From Merzomyia westermanni (Eukaryota; Arthropoda; Insecta; Diptera; Tephritidae), in assembly GCA_949987695.1 (NCBI GenBank), contig OX465292.1, forward strand, positions 66,733,761 through 66,797,760: a DNA stretch of 64,000 nt. The letters run 5' to 3'. Positions within the stretch are counted from its first letter, which is position 1. Every line of letters begins with the position of its first letter. Below, in pieces: positions 1 to 10,116 of the stretch. The translations under genes and the position numbers were made by a program. Under the pieces are notes generated by a model. That model had not been told where the DNA came from and did not search any database. It was given only the letters and a program-made list of their open reading frames with translations.

Positions 1-1109
1 GGCTGCGCTCTCTTTTCCTCTACGGATGTATGATATTCCTTTTCTTGTACTGGCCATTGGGAATTGTCTTTTTGCAGCCAGGAATTGTCTTTTTGGTGCC
101 TGCCACCACAAAGAATTGTTGACCAAATCGGATGCCGGTAGTCTTCTGCTTCCGAAGTCTGCTGAATTAGTTTCCGAATTGACATGAAGCCGGTCCTTGC
201 TGCCGACTAGGTCGTTGATTTTCGTTATCCTGTGTGCGACGAATGTTGACCAGGAACAGGGTGGCTTCTTTATCCATGCCAAAACGATGGTGGAATCCGT
301 CCATGGTCGATGAGCCGGAAGTGAGATGGTCTTCACCGGTGCCACTCTGGTTTTGAAAAGGAGTATATTTACGAAGTTATCATCATTCCTTTTGACTCGC
401 ATGTAGACAGCTGCAGCGTATGCCTTTTCCGAAGCATCACAGAATCGATGTATTTTGACCTCATCTGCTGGTGAAAAGTTAACCCATCATGGTATTCTTA
501 TTTTGTCGATTTCGTGGTATTAATGTCTGAAGTTTTATGTCGTTCCAATGTATTGTAGGGTAAGAACTGTATACTTCATCTGCTAGTCGCAAAAGGGTTC
601 TAATTGCTAGATGAGGCGCAATTAAGCCCCGAAGTGACAGTTTTTAGTTCGTAAATGCGATGATCGATAGACAATCCCTTGGAATTTGACGTGATCATCG
701 CTCATCCAAATTTGCCTATACATCTTTTCGATGTCACTATTAAAAACAAAACGATATAGTCTCCACCGAAGTATAAGTACTGGTAGGTCCTACTGAAGTA
801 CTAGGGCTGGCAGGGGAATGTCGTTCAAAGTTGTGCCATTTGCCGTTGGGCTTGACGCAATGAATACGACGCGCACCTTAATGCTGGTACTCTCAGCTTT
901 TACTACGGCGTGATGGGGCAAAAATTAACTGTCCGCCGAATCGGCTGGTACCATTTCATTAATTTTTCGCATATGCCCTTATGTCTCATATTCATAAAGG
1001 ACCCTCATATATTCTCTCCCTAATTTTGGGTTCTTTGCTACCATTTGCGTTTCATTCCGGAATAATTACGAATATGCCCGCCTAATGGACCTTCCTATAT
1101 CTATCCTAT
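1..1109 (-). pseudogene. BEL/Pao family A (copy 1): degraded pol (RT and RNase H-like parts)
   Basis: Broken pol of a BEL/Pao LTR retrotransposon, read on the minus strand and running off the left edge. Visible pieces, in minus-strand order, are a reverse transcriptase palm segment with DIEKMYRQI near 712-745, then CDASEKAYAAAVY near 402-442 and WTDSTIVLAW near 279-307. The last two are typical of the region joining RT to RNase H in BEL elements. Stops and frame changes separate the pieces, so no functional enzyme is encoded. The integrase would lie beyond base 1. It follows the protease piece at 1110-1718 in the expected gag-protease-pol order. The family call is firm; exact limits of the domains are not. 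Confidence 0.75.
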
Positions 1110-1718
1110 CTAGGTAGTTCTGTCTGAATGGTAGCGAGACGACATATCTCCGAAACTCTCTACGACTCGTGGCTTCCTATATAGATCTTCGCAGTACTTG
1201 TCATCTGCGTTTGTACTTTTATTTCTGGGCAGATTTTCCACCTCCCAGAATGCTGTAAGCCCTTTGTCCAAATCAACTTCGCTATAAAAGGACACTATAT
1301 TTCTGGTTGTATTCGGTGCTTCTATGCGCCCGGTTAATATCCAACCGAACACCGTTTCTTGGGCCAGAAGTGTACTAAGGACATTCTTTTTCAGCCCACT
1401 CAGTATAATTTGCGGATATACGTTTCCGCTAAGTATGATATCAACTTTCTCGTTGATGTAAAATCGCTTGTCTGCCAAAACCAAGTCTGGGAAAGCCTGC
1501 ACAGTAGTAACGTCGATATGGCAGGATGGCGGATTCCCAGTAAGTTTGGCTAGAATTAGCACTGAAGCTGTTAAACTGAAGCAAGGGTCCACTGGTAAAA
1601 GGAGTTTAATATTGGATGCCTCCTTGACTTGAGCCAACACAGCATTAGTGGTGGCCGAAACTTGAGCATGCATCCTTTTTGCCGGTAACTTGATTCTGTG
1701 TGTGAGTCGTTCTGCCAT
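1110..1718 (-). pseudogene. BEL/Pao family A (copy 1): protease-region fragment
   Basis: A 202-residue open stretch matching the segment between the aspartic protease and RT of BEL/Pao polyproteins. The hallmarks are LLAQETVFGWILTGR around residues 115-132 and IDVTTVQAFPDL upstream, which recur at 22620-22860 and 45830-45970 in other BEL copies of this window. The first methionine is internal to the polyprotein, so this is a piece of a longer frame, not a gene start. Downstream (to the left) the frame is lost before RT. It would have processed and extended the Gag-Pol polyprotein of a virus-like particle. Non-functional here. Confidence 0.75.
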
Positions 1719-1791
1719 AAACGAGCACTCTGATCCAGAATCATTCAGTGCTCTTGCTTGGAAGTACCATTATGATAAATTTTTACTTGAG

Positions 1792-2220
1792 CTATCCATG
1801 GCAGCACACCTGCGCTTGAATGCACAGAGCAGGATTTAACATTTCGATTTGAAACCGAACTTCCCGTCTCTCTTGCGCCTGTTTTGAAGTTGAGGCAGCA
1901 TTATGAGCATGATTCTGATTAGGGCTGGTGGTTGCCTGCTTCTGAAGAGAATCCGCATGCAGGAGCGTATTATGTCGAGAGTGGCACTTGTTGCAGTCAT
2001 AAGAACTGGTGCACTTCGAGACAGTATGTCCTGGGGATAGGCAGTTCAAACAGCCCTTGGTGGATTTGACAAAATTAATTCTCTCCACCGGAGTTAGTTA
2101 AAGAAAACGGGGACAGTTTCGTAATCTATGGGCATTCGATTTGCACTTTGTGCACAGTAATTTTGTCAAGTTTACTTGGTATGTACCAACTCTTTGTGCA
2201 GGGGTTTCGTTGGCATTCCG
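1792..2220 (-). pseudogene. BEL/Pao family A (copy 1): nucleocapsid zinc knuckles
   Basis: Nucleocapsid part of BEL gag. Two cysteine clusters are visible: CTKCKSNAHRLRNC (around 2110-2150) and CLNCLSPGHTVSKC followed by CNKCHSRHNTLLH (around 1960-2060). This paired arrangement ending in H-x-T-L-L-H is characteristic of BEL/Pao. The two clusters lie in different frames here: a single T is missing near 2099 compared with the copies at 12619 and 24240, which breaks the frame between them. RNA-binding role is known for the family; this copy cannot make the intact protein. Confidence 0.8.
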
Positions 2221-3010
2221 CGTATTTCGCGGTTTTTGCGCTTTCGAAGAACTCCCTATGAACCCAGACACTTTTCGAGTGTCTCGAAGCGGTTGGACAA
2301 AAGTTTGTCCATATCCTCCTACTTGGATATTTCCACTTTGTGGTCTATGCTTTGCTCCCATAGACCAAGCGTACTTTCCGGTAATTTCGCCGAACACAAA
2401 TATGTAATAATTGCATCCCAGTTCGAAGTGTCAATTTTATGACTTCGCAGGGACGAAAGGCAATTATTTATTTCGCGCTGAAGGGTTTTAATCGCGCTAC
2501 CACACTCACTCTCTACCTTTTTCAAATTGAACACAATTTCGAGTTGCGAGTTTACTAAGATACGTTTGTTTGCGCATCTTTCGCATAAGTTTCTCCAGGT
2601 TGTATGAAATCCCTCATTAGGGAGGCTACATTTTTTAACAATATCTTTTGCCTCGCCTTGTGTCTTATTGTTCAGATGGAACAATTTCTCCACAGGTGTT
2701 AGGCGTTTGTTCAAGACATATATGGCCGTGACATGTCACGAAATGTTGGCCATGACAGATAATCGCCCTTGAAAACTTCAGTATCACATGGAGGCAGGCA
2801 GATACTGTGTTCAAATTCGTGCTTTTCTTCAGTTTTATTTTCTGGTTTTGTATACGAAGATTGGCGTGTAGCCATATCTGGCATGCAGCGTAAATAAACT
2901 GCATATGCTCTTTTGTGTTTCTGTTTAACGGAAACTCTACCAGTGGCTTCTAACTTATTTGAATTAAGTAAGTCGTCATAAGCCGTTCTGGTTTTCCTCC
3001 ACATTGCTTT
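2221..3010 (-). pseudogene. BEL/Pao family A (copy 1): gag (DUF1759-like)
   Basis: Gag of BEL family A in two overlapping frames: an N-terminal piece with MWRKTRTAYDDLLNS and PPCDTEVFKGDYLSWPTFRD, then LTPVEKLFHLNNKTQGEAKD and SNWDAIITYLCSAKLPESTL. These are hallmarks of the BEL capsid region (DUF1759). A frame change near 2710-2720 separates them. This copy keeps about 60 bases around 2520-2600 that are missing in the copies at 12180-13189 and 24119-25197, so it is the fuller gag of the three. The first codons of gag, present at 20829 and 25197, are absent because the leader is deleted just before the LTR. Confidence 0.8.
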
Positions 3011-3052
3011 CTAGTCCTCTTGTTGGAGCCCAAGAGTATACTTGCTCCATAA

Positions 3053-4926
3053 CAGGAAAATCAAAAGACCCAACTCAATAATTCACTTCAATTTCTTTAT
3101 TGTTACATTTATTTATTTATTGCAGACTTGGTCGATTTGTCTGACTCATATTTTGTTCAATAATAGCAACTCTTTGGCCTACTCGCCACCCACACGTATA
3201 AGGGGATAGTGATTCTGGTTGGTTTTGGAAATAATTCCCGTGGTTTGACGTTTGTCGATTATTTATTCATTTCTACGTACCGGAATGACTCGGATTTTTA
3301 CGTCCGACCAAGGGCTGTTATTTCGACTCTACCCTGTCTAACCTGTCACCCTGTCTAGGGGATAGTGATCGAAATATATGTATATATGTTGCTGCAATAA
3401 AGAAGTACACAAAACCACAGATAAAGTGCGCGGTGTATCAAACGAGAGCAAGTGAATATTAAATGAAAAAATGTGTCCAAAAACCCTTACTCCTGGTGTG
3501 AGGATAATCCAGATAGTCGCAGGGATTTTGAAACGTTTAATTAAATTTAAGAAAGAAAGAAAAATAAAGCAGTTAACTGAACTAAAAAAATCACTATTAT
3601 TAGATATTCACTTAACGCACTTATTTTTGATTACATTCGCGCACGGCACTTTTAAACAAATTGTTTGCAACACGAAAAAATATAAGTGCCAAGAAATGAA
3701 CAACTTACGTGCTTTGATGTGGTGATCGGCAGTATTTGTTGATTGTTGATTTTGATATATAAATGTGTCTTCTTCTTTGTGGCAGAGTGTGTGGTTAGCA
3801 GAGTATAATATACAGGGTAGCGCAAAAGTAATCCTCCTATCAGATAATGCTATAAATTTTGCGATTGGTCCCTAAAGTCAGTTCTGTTTTGACATTTGTG
3901 TAGTAAACACATGCGAAATACACGTTAATAAACAATGTTACGCTACACTGCTCCAGAACGCGGAATATTGCTGACTATTTATTTGACCAATAATCGGTCG
4001 GGGCCAAACGGTTACTGTGAATGGTAAGCGCTACAGAGCAATGATCAACGAGTTCTTTTTGCCGCAACTTGATGAATTGGGATTGGAAAACATGTGGTTC
4101 CAACAAGACGGTGCAACAGCACACACTGCACGTGCCACAACCGATATGCTGAACATCGGAAGCTTACTTTTGCGCCACCTTGTATTAATATAAGTTCATA
4201 AGACCTTAGGGTTGAACTGCCGTAAATATTAAACTACTGTATTATACTCTTAATGCCTTTAATAATTAAAAAAAAAAAAAAATTTGGTATCAGCAGCGGG
4301 TTGTGGCAAATTAAAATATTGAGTATTTTCCCAAGTTGTGCTTATGTGTGGCAGCTTCTAGTATTGACCCAATTATAGTTCTTGATGTGGTTTATCTAAT
4401 TTATTATTGTGTTGTGGACTGTAAAGGCTGTGGTTTCTCTAGACGGGGAGATACGACCATGAACAAGTGCGACAGTGATGTTTCCGTGGAGCGGCCGTGG
4501 CTCGGTAGCACTGCGGCCGGATTGTGATTAGGCAAATAAAAAAAAAAGAGAAAACCAACGAGAATTATCGTTACAAATAATATTGCAGTTTTTTGTGGAT
4601 AAAAATATAATTACAAATTAATTGGTTTACCTTTTTTAAATATTTTGTGATGAGCTGGGAAATCCTGGGGTGGCCGTGATGTGGTTGTGTCGACTGTCGC
4701 TGAAAAAGTAGACGGTTGTCCAATCGAGGACAACCGTTGAACCCGAAAATTATCCTCCGGTTTTAAGAGGAGGTGAACCCACACAAGCACACCCACAAGC
4801 ATGTATATGTGTGCTGACAAAACACAAATATGCATGCATGCACACACAGATGGGTGGCTTGGTGTTAGTGATTGGAAGGGCGCTAAAATGGCCTTAGGGT
4901 GGCACATTTTTTAGAAATTTAGGCAT
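3053..4926 (-). mobile_element. BEL/Pao family A 5' LTR (copy 1), truncated
   Basis: Long terminal repeat of BEL family A. It shares, in the same order, many blocks with 20956-22358 and 25321-26589: the CCCAACTCAATAA start, the ACTTGGCCGATTTGTCTGAC block, the CCACCCACACGTATAAGGGG block, AATAAAGAAGTACAC, and the GCTTCGCTGGAGCGGCCGTG and GGCTTGGTGTTAGTGATTGG blocks. The far end stops after AGGCATCT at about 4926, where repeat DNA takes over, so the terminal CTCGCCTTAACA seen in the other copies is lost. A 370-bp mariner derivative is inserted at 3813-4182. Boundaries come from comparing copies and are good to about ten bases on the right. Confidence 0.7.
3813..4182 (+). mobile_element. Internally deleted mariner-type element with transposase remnant
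   Basis: A 370-bp element flanked by TA (3811-3812 and 4183-4184) with imperfect inverted ends: CAGGGTAGCGCAAAAGTAA on the left, complement of CAAGGTGGCGCAAAAGTAAG on the right. Its first ~210 bases are nearly identical to the arm of the palindromic MITE at 50896-51373. The inner part still encodes a scrap of transposase including FFLPQLDELGLENMWFQQDG, i.e. the region of the second catalytic aspartate. It therefore links the MITE to its mariner-like parent. It sits inside the BEL-A LTR and is younger than it. Confidence 0.8.
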
Positions 4927-5211
4927 CTTTAAACTTTTTCTACCAGCATGTAGGCAATCTTATAAATAACAAGTAAGGAAGCCTAAGTTCGGGGGGAACC
5001 ACATTAAATACCTAGCTGTGTAAATGTGGTCGTGGTAAATTGTTGTGGGGCTATGACCTATAGAGGTTTTAAGCTTTTTTTACTACCTTGTGGTCAATCT
5101 TTTAAATAAAAAGTAAGTAAGTCTAAGTTCGGATGGAAATGAACATTAAATACCCAGCTTTGTGAAAGTGCTAGTGATAAATTGGCAAATTGTTGTAAAG
5201 TTATGACCTGT
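4927..5211 (+). repeat. Two diverged ~140-bp direct repeats with the AACAAGTAAGGAAG motif
   Basis: The unit beginning CTTTTTCTACCAGCATGTAG (about 4933) and continuing to AAGTAAGGAAGCCTAAGTTC recurs from about 5074 in altered form. The same motif appears at 26600-26660, 26800-26830, 26990-27010 and, inverted, at 54285-54310. It marks one end of a dispersed non-coding repeat family of this window. No gene seen. Confidence 0.6.
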
Positions 5212-5707
5212 TCAACAATTGCGGCAGTGGTGCTTCGTTGGAGCGGCAGTGGTGTTTCGCTGGAGCGGCGGTGGCTCGAAAGCACCGCTGTCGAATTGTT
5301 ATTATGAAAGTGAAAATGAGCAAAAACAAACGAGAATTCTCGTTATAAAATAGGCTGTTTTGTTTTGTGGAAAAAATATATTTACAAATTATTTTTAACT
5401 TTTGTGTATATTGATGACGATGTTCGGAAACTCCTGGGGTGGACGTGACGTGGTTGTGTCGACTGTCGCTGAAAAAGTAAAACGTTGTCAAGTCGAAGAC
5501 AACCGTTGACCGAAAAAATTATTCTCCGGTTTTGAGGGGAGGTAAACCCACACATGCACACCCACATGCATGTTTATATGTGCTGACAAAACAAGAATAT
5601 GCATGCATGCACACACAGGTTGGTGGCTTGGTGTTGGTGATGGGAAGGGCGCTAAAATGGGAATAGGGTGGCACATTTTTTAGGTATTTAGGCATCTTGC
5701 CTAAACA
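5212..5707 (-). mobile_element. BEL/Pao family A LTR fragment (outer third)
   Basis: A second copy of the outer part of the family A LTR: it matches 4440-4926, 21890-22358 and 26230-26589 block by block (GCTTCGTTGGAGCGG, CGAGAATTCTCGTTATAA, GTGGACGTGACGTGGTTGTG, CACACCCACATGCATG, TGGCTTGGTGTTGGTGATGG). It ends in GCATCTTGCCTAAACA at 5707, matching the LTR ends at 22358 and 26589. It lacks the inner LTR part and any internal region, so it is a truncated solo piece. Confidence 0.7.
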
Positions 5708-6027
5708 TGCCGGCCCCCTTGCAATATGCAACATCTTGACCTGACCCAGGATTTCCAGCCATGTCTTTTCTTAACCTACGGAGTTAAAACTAGTATGATG
5801 AGTGCCGTCTGCTCTCGACCTGCCTGCTGAGGTTTGAGGTTGTGGCCTCTGGTAACCTTACCGTTCCGTACCTAGAGCTAAGAGAGGGAGAAATTTTGAA
5901 AGAAAAATGTTGTATATTTCTTGGAAAAGCGTCATGTTAATGAAAAAAAGGAACGAGAAAAAATGTTAAATTTTCTTGGTTTTATTTTTTTTTTTAACTA
6001 CTTAAGATTAACGGGTTGGTGTCGAAA
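5708..6027. other. No gene recognised
   Basis: About 320 bases of unassigned sequence between an LTR fragment and the foldback element. A T-rich run lies near 5985-5996. I see no coding signal or repeat here. Confidence 0.5.
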
Positions 6028-6668
6028 TTCTGTATGTACAAAATTCTAAAAACAAAATTCTGCTTTTTAAAATTCTGCTTTTTTAAAATTCTGCTTTTTT
6101 AAAATTCTGCTTTCTAAAATTCTGCTTTCAATGTTCTGTATTACAAAATTCTGTATTAAAATATAATGTTAACAATGTTAAAGAGGTAATGTAATTATTT
6201 TGAAAAAGTGCGCAGCTACGCGAACTACAGTTATTCTGTACAAAAGACCTTTCTGCATAGGCGGCCTTCGGCCGCGCTTATTTAAATAACCCTGGGCTAC
6301 GCCATGCCAAGTCCAGGTGGTTGCCCTGATCGGTGGCAACATGCCACCGATCCGACTCTTTTGCGCGTTTTTAAGTACAGCCTAATAATTTACAACAACC
6401 ACATGAAAACTTGCGACAAAACAAATAAAATATATACATATGTACATGTGCGCACTTTTTCAAAATAATTACATTACCTCTTTAACATTGTTAACATTAT
6501 ATTTTAATACAGAATTTTGTAATACAGAACATTGAAAGCAGAATTTTAGAAAGCAGAATTTTAAAAAAGCAGAATTTTAAAAAGCAGAATTTTAAAAAAG
6601 CAGAATTTTGTTCAAGCAGAATTTTTTTGCAATTTACAGAATTTTGTCACACAGAATTTTGTAATACA
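6028..6668. mobile_element. Foldback-like element with repeat-rich inverted arms
   Basis: Left arm 6028-6212 and right arm 6449-6668 are inverted copies. About 90 bases next to the loop (6121-6212 against 6449-6540) look identical on reading. The outer arms are made of a 15-16-bp tandem unit, AAAATTCTGCTTTTT and its complement AAAAAGCAGAATTTT, repeated several times with slippage. The loop (6213-6448) is non-coding and contains GGCGGCCTTCGGCCGCG, a small perfect hairpin. Long inverted repeats built of short direct repeats are the hallmark of Foldback/Galileo-type DNA transposons. No transposase is present, so it would be non-autonomous. Target duplication not identified. Confidence 0.6.
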
Positions 6669-7142
6669 GAATAATGACACGCTCCCAGATTAACTCTACT
6701 ACTACATGTTCGTTGCGCCCGAAAGCTTATACCCAAAGATTGTGCTTTGTGCCAGTCAGGTTTCGAAAGGCGGTGGGAGAGTGCCCGTGGCTACGACGTC
6801 GGCATAGACGTCCCCACCTAGTACGAGGTGGATCGGCGCTGAGACGAAAAACTTCGGATCAGCCAGCCGAATATGTTCATAAGGAGGAGCAATTCGGGCG
6901 TTGATGTTCTGGGCTGGCCTGATCCGCTAGAAATTGTGTAGGCATAACGCGTGTGCCTTTATTCTTTTCGGGTTTCCATGTTTCCCGCGGACTCGGAGGA
7001 AGCAGGCGCACTCCACGCCCGAATGGGTCGTATGCAGTCCTAACTCTTCCCCCAAGCTGCGGTCGATAGCTGTGCGGGGGGAGCACGCATAAGGAGCGCG
7101 TAGCAATCCCCCCCCGGCTTCCAGCTTCACAATCGCAGTTGG
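6669..7142. other. GC-rich stretch, possible continuation of the BEL-like relic to its right
   Basis: This stretch has higher GC than its surroundings, like 7143-7945, and may be the downstream (protease) part of the same minus-strand LTR element. No domain motif could be read with confidence in any frame. Confidence 0.3.
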
Positions 7143-7945
7143 CTAAAGAGTCGTCATGGATCGCAATGGTGGACCCACAATGGTGAGAGCTCGGCTCTCG
7201 GAAGACGTGCTATAGGCAGCGTTGGTAGTGCGTAGCTGGCGTGGCTGGGAGGCCAGCCTACGCTCATAATCGTGGGTATGTGTGCGTCGCGGGTGGGCGA
7301 CGTCGGCGGGGCGTAGCTGACGCGGCTGTGTGGCCAGTCTACGCTTACGGCTATTCCGATGTGCGTGGCGTTGATTAGGCGTGGGCGTATCGTTGTTGGT
7401 GGAGGTGCGGGTGGGCGCTATGGTGACAGCGGGGTATGCCGTTGGAAGTTGCTCGTGGGCGAGAAAGGGCCGGAACGGCAGTGAGTCCGGTACCCCTTCT
7501 GGCGGTCGGAACGGTCGTGGTTCCTGTACCGGGTCGATGATCTCGCCTTCTTCTGCGACCAAGCTGTATCCGATGCATGGAGTGACAGCATCTCCTCCTC
7601 AATCGCGTCCAGTGTAGATGTGCTCGCGCTCCCCTCATTCCACGCTTCTTCTTGCTCGGACTTCACCACCTGTTGGGCCCAACTCTTTGAGGGCATCGGA
7701 TCGCTTGGTGGATCATCTATCGGCAATGGAGTGTCGTGTGGTGTTTGCCCCAACATCGCCGGCACCTGGCGTCGCTACTGCACTCCCTGGCACAATGGAC
7801 CATAGACAAACAATTGTCGCAAAAGCCCGGCCATCCCCTGGTATCGGTCGCACGAACGCAAAGGGTGGCTTTGGCCACACAGCGGGCATGGCATACATAA
7901 AGGAAACCGCTACAGATGACCGAAGAAAAAAAGAAGCAAAAAAAA
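7143..7945 (-). pseudogene. GC-rich BEL-type gag C-terminus with zinc knuckles (family D)
   Basis: Minus-strand relic of an LTR-retrotransposon gag. Reading from about 7900 leftwards one sees CPLCGQSHPLRSC and, in the next frame, CLSMVHCAREC followed by CRRCWGKHHTTLHC, the paired cysteine clusters with terminal H-H-T-x-L-H typical of BEL/Pao nucleocapsids. A frame change separates the two clusters. Downstream frames (7765-7418 and 7562-7143) give an acidic then Pro/Arg-rich tail. Base composition is clearly more GC-rich than the other BEL copies here, so this is a distinct family. Not functional. Confidence 0.6.
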
Positions 7946-7983
7946 GGCTTTTGAAGTATTTATATGGACGCCCGTATACTTGA

Positions 7984-8788
7984 GTGGCGAGCGACCTCTT
8001 TCATTAGGTATAAATGCCATATAATTTGACATTATTATGGTCTGCGGTGAAATTTTATAATTACGAGGCATATTATTAGTATATTGAAATTATACATATT
8101 TTTTCCCCCCGCTCGGCACGGTACCGACCAGTTAACGTCGTTGATCGCCTTTATTTCTTTTCGCCACTGGCCCTCAGGCAGAGATTTATTTCTCATTCTT
8201 ACTGTCCTGGTCGCCGTCATAAGTGGCGTTAGTGCCGTGCACACAGCGACATTTTCGCTTTTTCGGTATTCGGCTTTCGGTACCGAGCCGGGTAGAGAGT
8301 GTGTGAGTGGTGGATTTATTTGTTGTTTTGGAGGGCAAAACATTCCTGCCCCCTCCGAAAACGAGAAAAAAAAACCGAGAGAAGAAGAAGGAAAAAAAAT
8401 AGGAACACATTTTTTTTTGTTTTTCGTAACGTGAACGAAAAAACCAATTTTTGAAAATGTATTTATTGTTTAAGCGTTTTTCATATTTGTTTAATCGGCG
8501 CTGTCGCCTATTGGGTAAGAACATAGATTTCGTTACCCTATTCAGCCCGCCGTAAGGGTACCGATTTTGGCACATCGGGTTTTCGGTACCCGTTGACCAA
8601 AAACTCAGCAGCACTAACGTGGTGGTGGAGTTATGCAAATATACATATATACATATACTCGCAAAAAATTTTCGAGTGAATGAGAGCAGCATGGAGTGGT
8701 GCGTGAGAATGAAACGAAGAAAGTTCATTGAAATGGAACAATTCATGATTTTTTTGTTTCCGGCAGGAGTGGGTCATCAGATTAAACG
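7984..8788. other. Non-coding, unassigned; possible LTR/leader of the neighbouring relic
   Basis: Roughly 800 bases with no convincing coding frame in either direction. Long A and T runs near 8368-8420 explain the open frames there. Several GGTACC-containing words occur near 8120, 8280, 8560 and 8590. If the gag relic at 7143-7945 belongs to a minus-strand LTR element, its 5' leader and LTR would be expected here, but I could not find paired ends. Confidence 0.3.
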
Positions 8789-8851
8789 GTAAGTAAATTG
8801 TGAATTTTATATTTTAAAATGTATTTAACCAAAATTTTTTTTCTTTTTCAG
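8789..8851 (+). other. Short intron-like segment (63 bp)
   Basis: ACG|GTAAGTA at 8786-8795 is a near-consensus 5' splice site. It is followed 63 bases on by a pyrimidine-rich run and CAG|ATG at 8841-8854. The length is in the range of short fly introns. The sequence after the acceptor opens with ATG codons at 8858 and 8879 in a short frame of about 34 codons (MDKGAAPMEDCLDGAWGP). I do not recognise the product. It may be a 5'-UTR intron of a lost gene or chance. Confidence 0.35.
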
Positions 8852-9177
8852 ATGATCATGGATAAAGGAGCTGCACCCATGGAGGATTGCCTGGACGGAG
8901 CATGGGGGCCGGCGTGGTCAGTATATATCCGCGCTGCCCGAGATCCTGTATCAGTTCGGTAGCAGCGCAAACTACTTAAGAAACAAAATTTGTCTCACAC
9001 GCTGTGGCGGCCGGCGCAAATTTTGAGCACATTTTGTATGTACTCGTATATGCATATACGTATAGTTCTATGCAGAATACTAATGGTTTTCATTGTTTTC
9101 GATGCAGTTTTCCATTGCTTAAATTTGGCGAAATTTTTTTCTTTTTATTTTAGTTTAGCGTCTAAAAGGGAAATAAA
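8852..9177. other. No gene recognised; 5' flank of the NDUFA13 relic
   Basis: A short open frame follows the intron-like segment. A pyrimidine-rich run ending in AG (around 9135-9152) lies 26 bases before the ATG of the NDUFA13 relic and could be a remnant 3' splice site of a 5'-UTR intron. Otherwise unremarkable. Confidence 0.3.
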
Positions 9178-9635
9178 ATGTAGGCCGCAGCTAGTGCTAT
9201 TAACAAACAGGATACATCCCCACCGGGATGCTATCAAAAATTCCATATATGCGAGTGCCAGCTAAGAGCTATTTCTTAGGTCCACAACTATTTGCTGGCT
9301 ATGCAGTTATCCAAACTTTGGGAATGTATGTCTACTACTTAACTGCAAAGCATGTGAATCGCGAGGATATCGAAATGCGCTCGGCGCAAAATGTCATTAT
9401 TCCCGTACTCATTGCGGAGGGGATCGCGAATTTCTAAAATAGCTATGTCGCAATCGCCACGAAGAAGCCGAATTAGTGAAGAATGTGCCTGGATGGAGAG
9501 TTGGTACTTATTACGGTGAGCCAATATCAGACCCTGCCAAAGCCTCAACTTATCACTTTCATAGCCAAAGAGTTCTACGCACATTGCGATTACCAATCGT
9601 TTGCCAGCCGTGCACATTTGAAGCTGTGGTCGTAA
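9178..9635 (+). pseudogene. NDUFA13 (complex I subunit B16.6 / GRIM-19) pseudogene
   Basis: The three forward frames together match almost the whole of NDUFA13, an accessory inner-membrane subunit of mitochondrial complex I. Recognisable pieces in order: ATG at 9178 followed at once by TAG; a KIPYMRVPAKSYF segment; YVYYLTAKHVNREDIEMRSA and QNVIIPVLIAE (about 9330-9418); EEAELVKNVPGWRVGTYYGE (about 9460-9520); and a C-terminus AHLKLWS with TAA at 9633-9635. Damage: a stop as second codon, a frame change near 9420, an in-frame TAG near 9443, and a further frame change near 9540-9570. No intron interrupts the coding part. The extent and order of matches make the identity secure; it cannot encode the protein. 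Confidence 0.88.
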
Positions 9636-9725
9636 GCTTCTGCTTGGCAGCTTTTAGAAGAATAATGCCAAATAAATATCTAGCTTTCTTTGCGAAAGAA
9701 ACGCAATACTATATAAATACATTTA

Positions 9726-9803
9726 ACGATTTGTGTTATGAAAGTTGGTTTTGCTGGATGTGATCCGGCTGTGAAACAGTTTTTGTTACATTTGGATGAA
9801 AAT
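9726..9803 (+). pseudogene. TFIIH subunit 5 (TFB5/GTF2H5) N-terminal remnant
   Basis: Twenty-six codons starting at 9726 read CDPAVKQFLLHLDEN at their end, preceded by a VMK that aligns with the start of TFB5, the ~70-residue TFIIH subunit whose conserved N-terminal core has the form CDPA(M)KQFLL(Y/H)LDE. The initiator position reads ACG rather than ATG. After LDEN the similarity ends abruptly, where the real protein would continue with its second half; either an exon end was copied or the rest was lost. It lies 91 bases after the NDUFA13 relic, on the same strand. Short, but the motif is distinctive. Confidence 0.65.
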
Positions 9804-10116
9804 ATGAAACGCTGCTTAACAAATTGCTTTTGAGCGCAACACTTAAAACGTTTATTATTTTTAAGTAATTTTCATACCTACTTAAAAGAAATACAACAAC
9901 AAATTGCGCATTAAATAAGAATGCGCTTGCGCTCTAGAATTCAATTTCTTTAAATAATTAAAATATTTTGCATAAATGGACTTTAAAAAAAACTTAAGTA
10001 CAATCTCATGCAATTGTTTCCGTTATGTATCTATGCATGTACTTATGTGATGTGGTGTAATATCAAAAATAATTTATTTATTCTTTATATTTTTTTGCTG
10101 GTGTATCCTCAGGCTG
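9804..10116. other. Spacer between gene relics; no gene recognised
   Basis: About 310 AT-rich bases between the TFB5 remnant and the GlyP relic. No coding signal or repeat recognised. Confidence 0.45.

Noticed and set aside
7618..7983. Plus-strand 121-residue ORF
   Set aside because: It is antisense to the GC-rich BEL-type nucleocapsid, whose cysteine motifs on the minus strand give the better explanation.
8186..8746. 186-residue minus-strand ORF
   Set aside because: Composed of poly-Phe/Lys segments from A/T runs near 8370-8420, with no domain and atypical composition.
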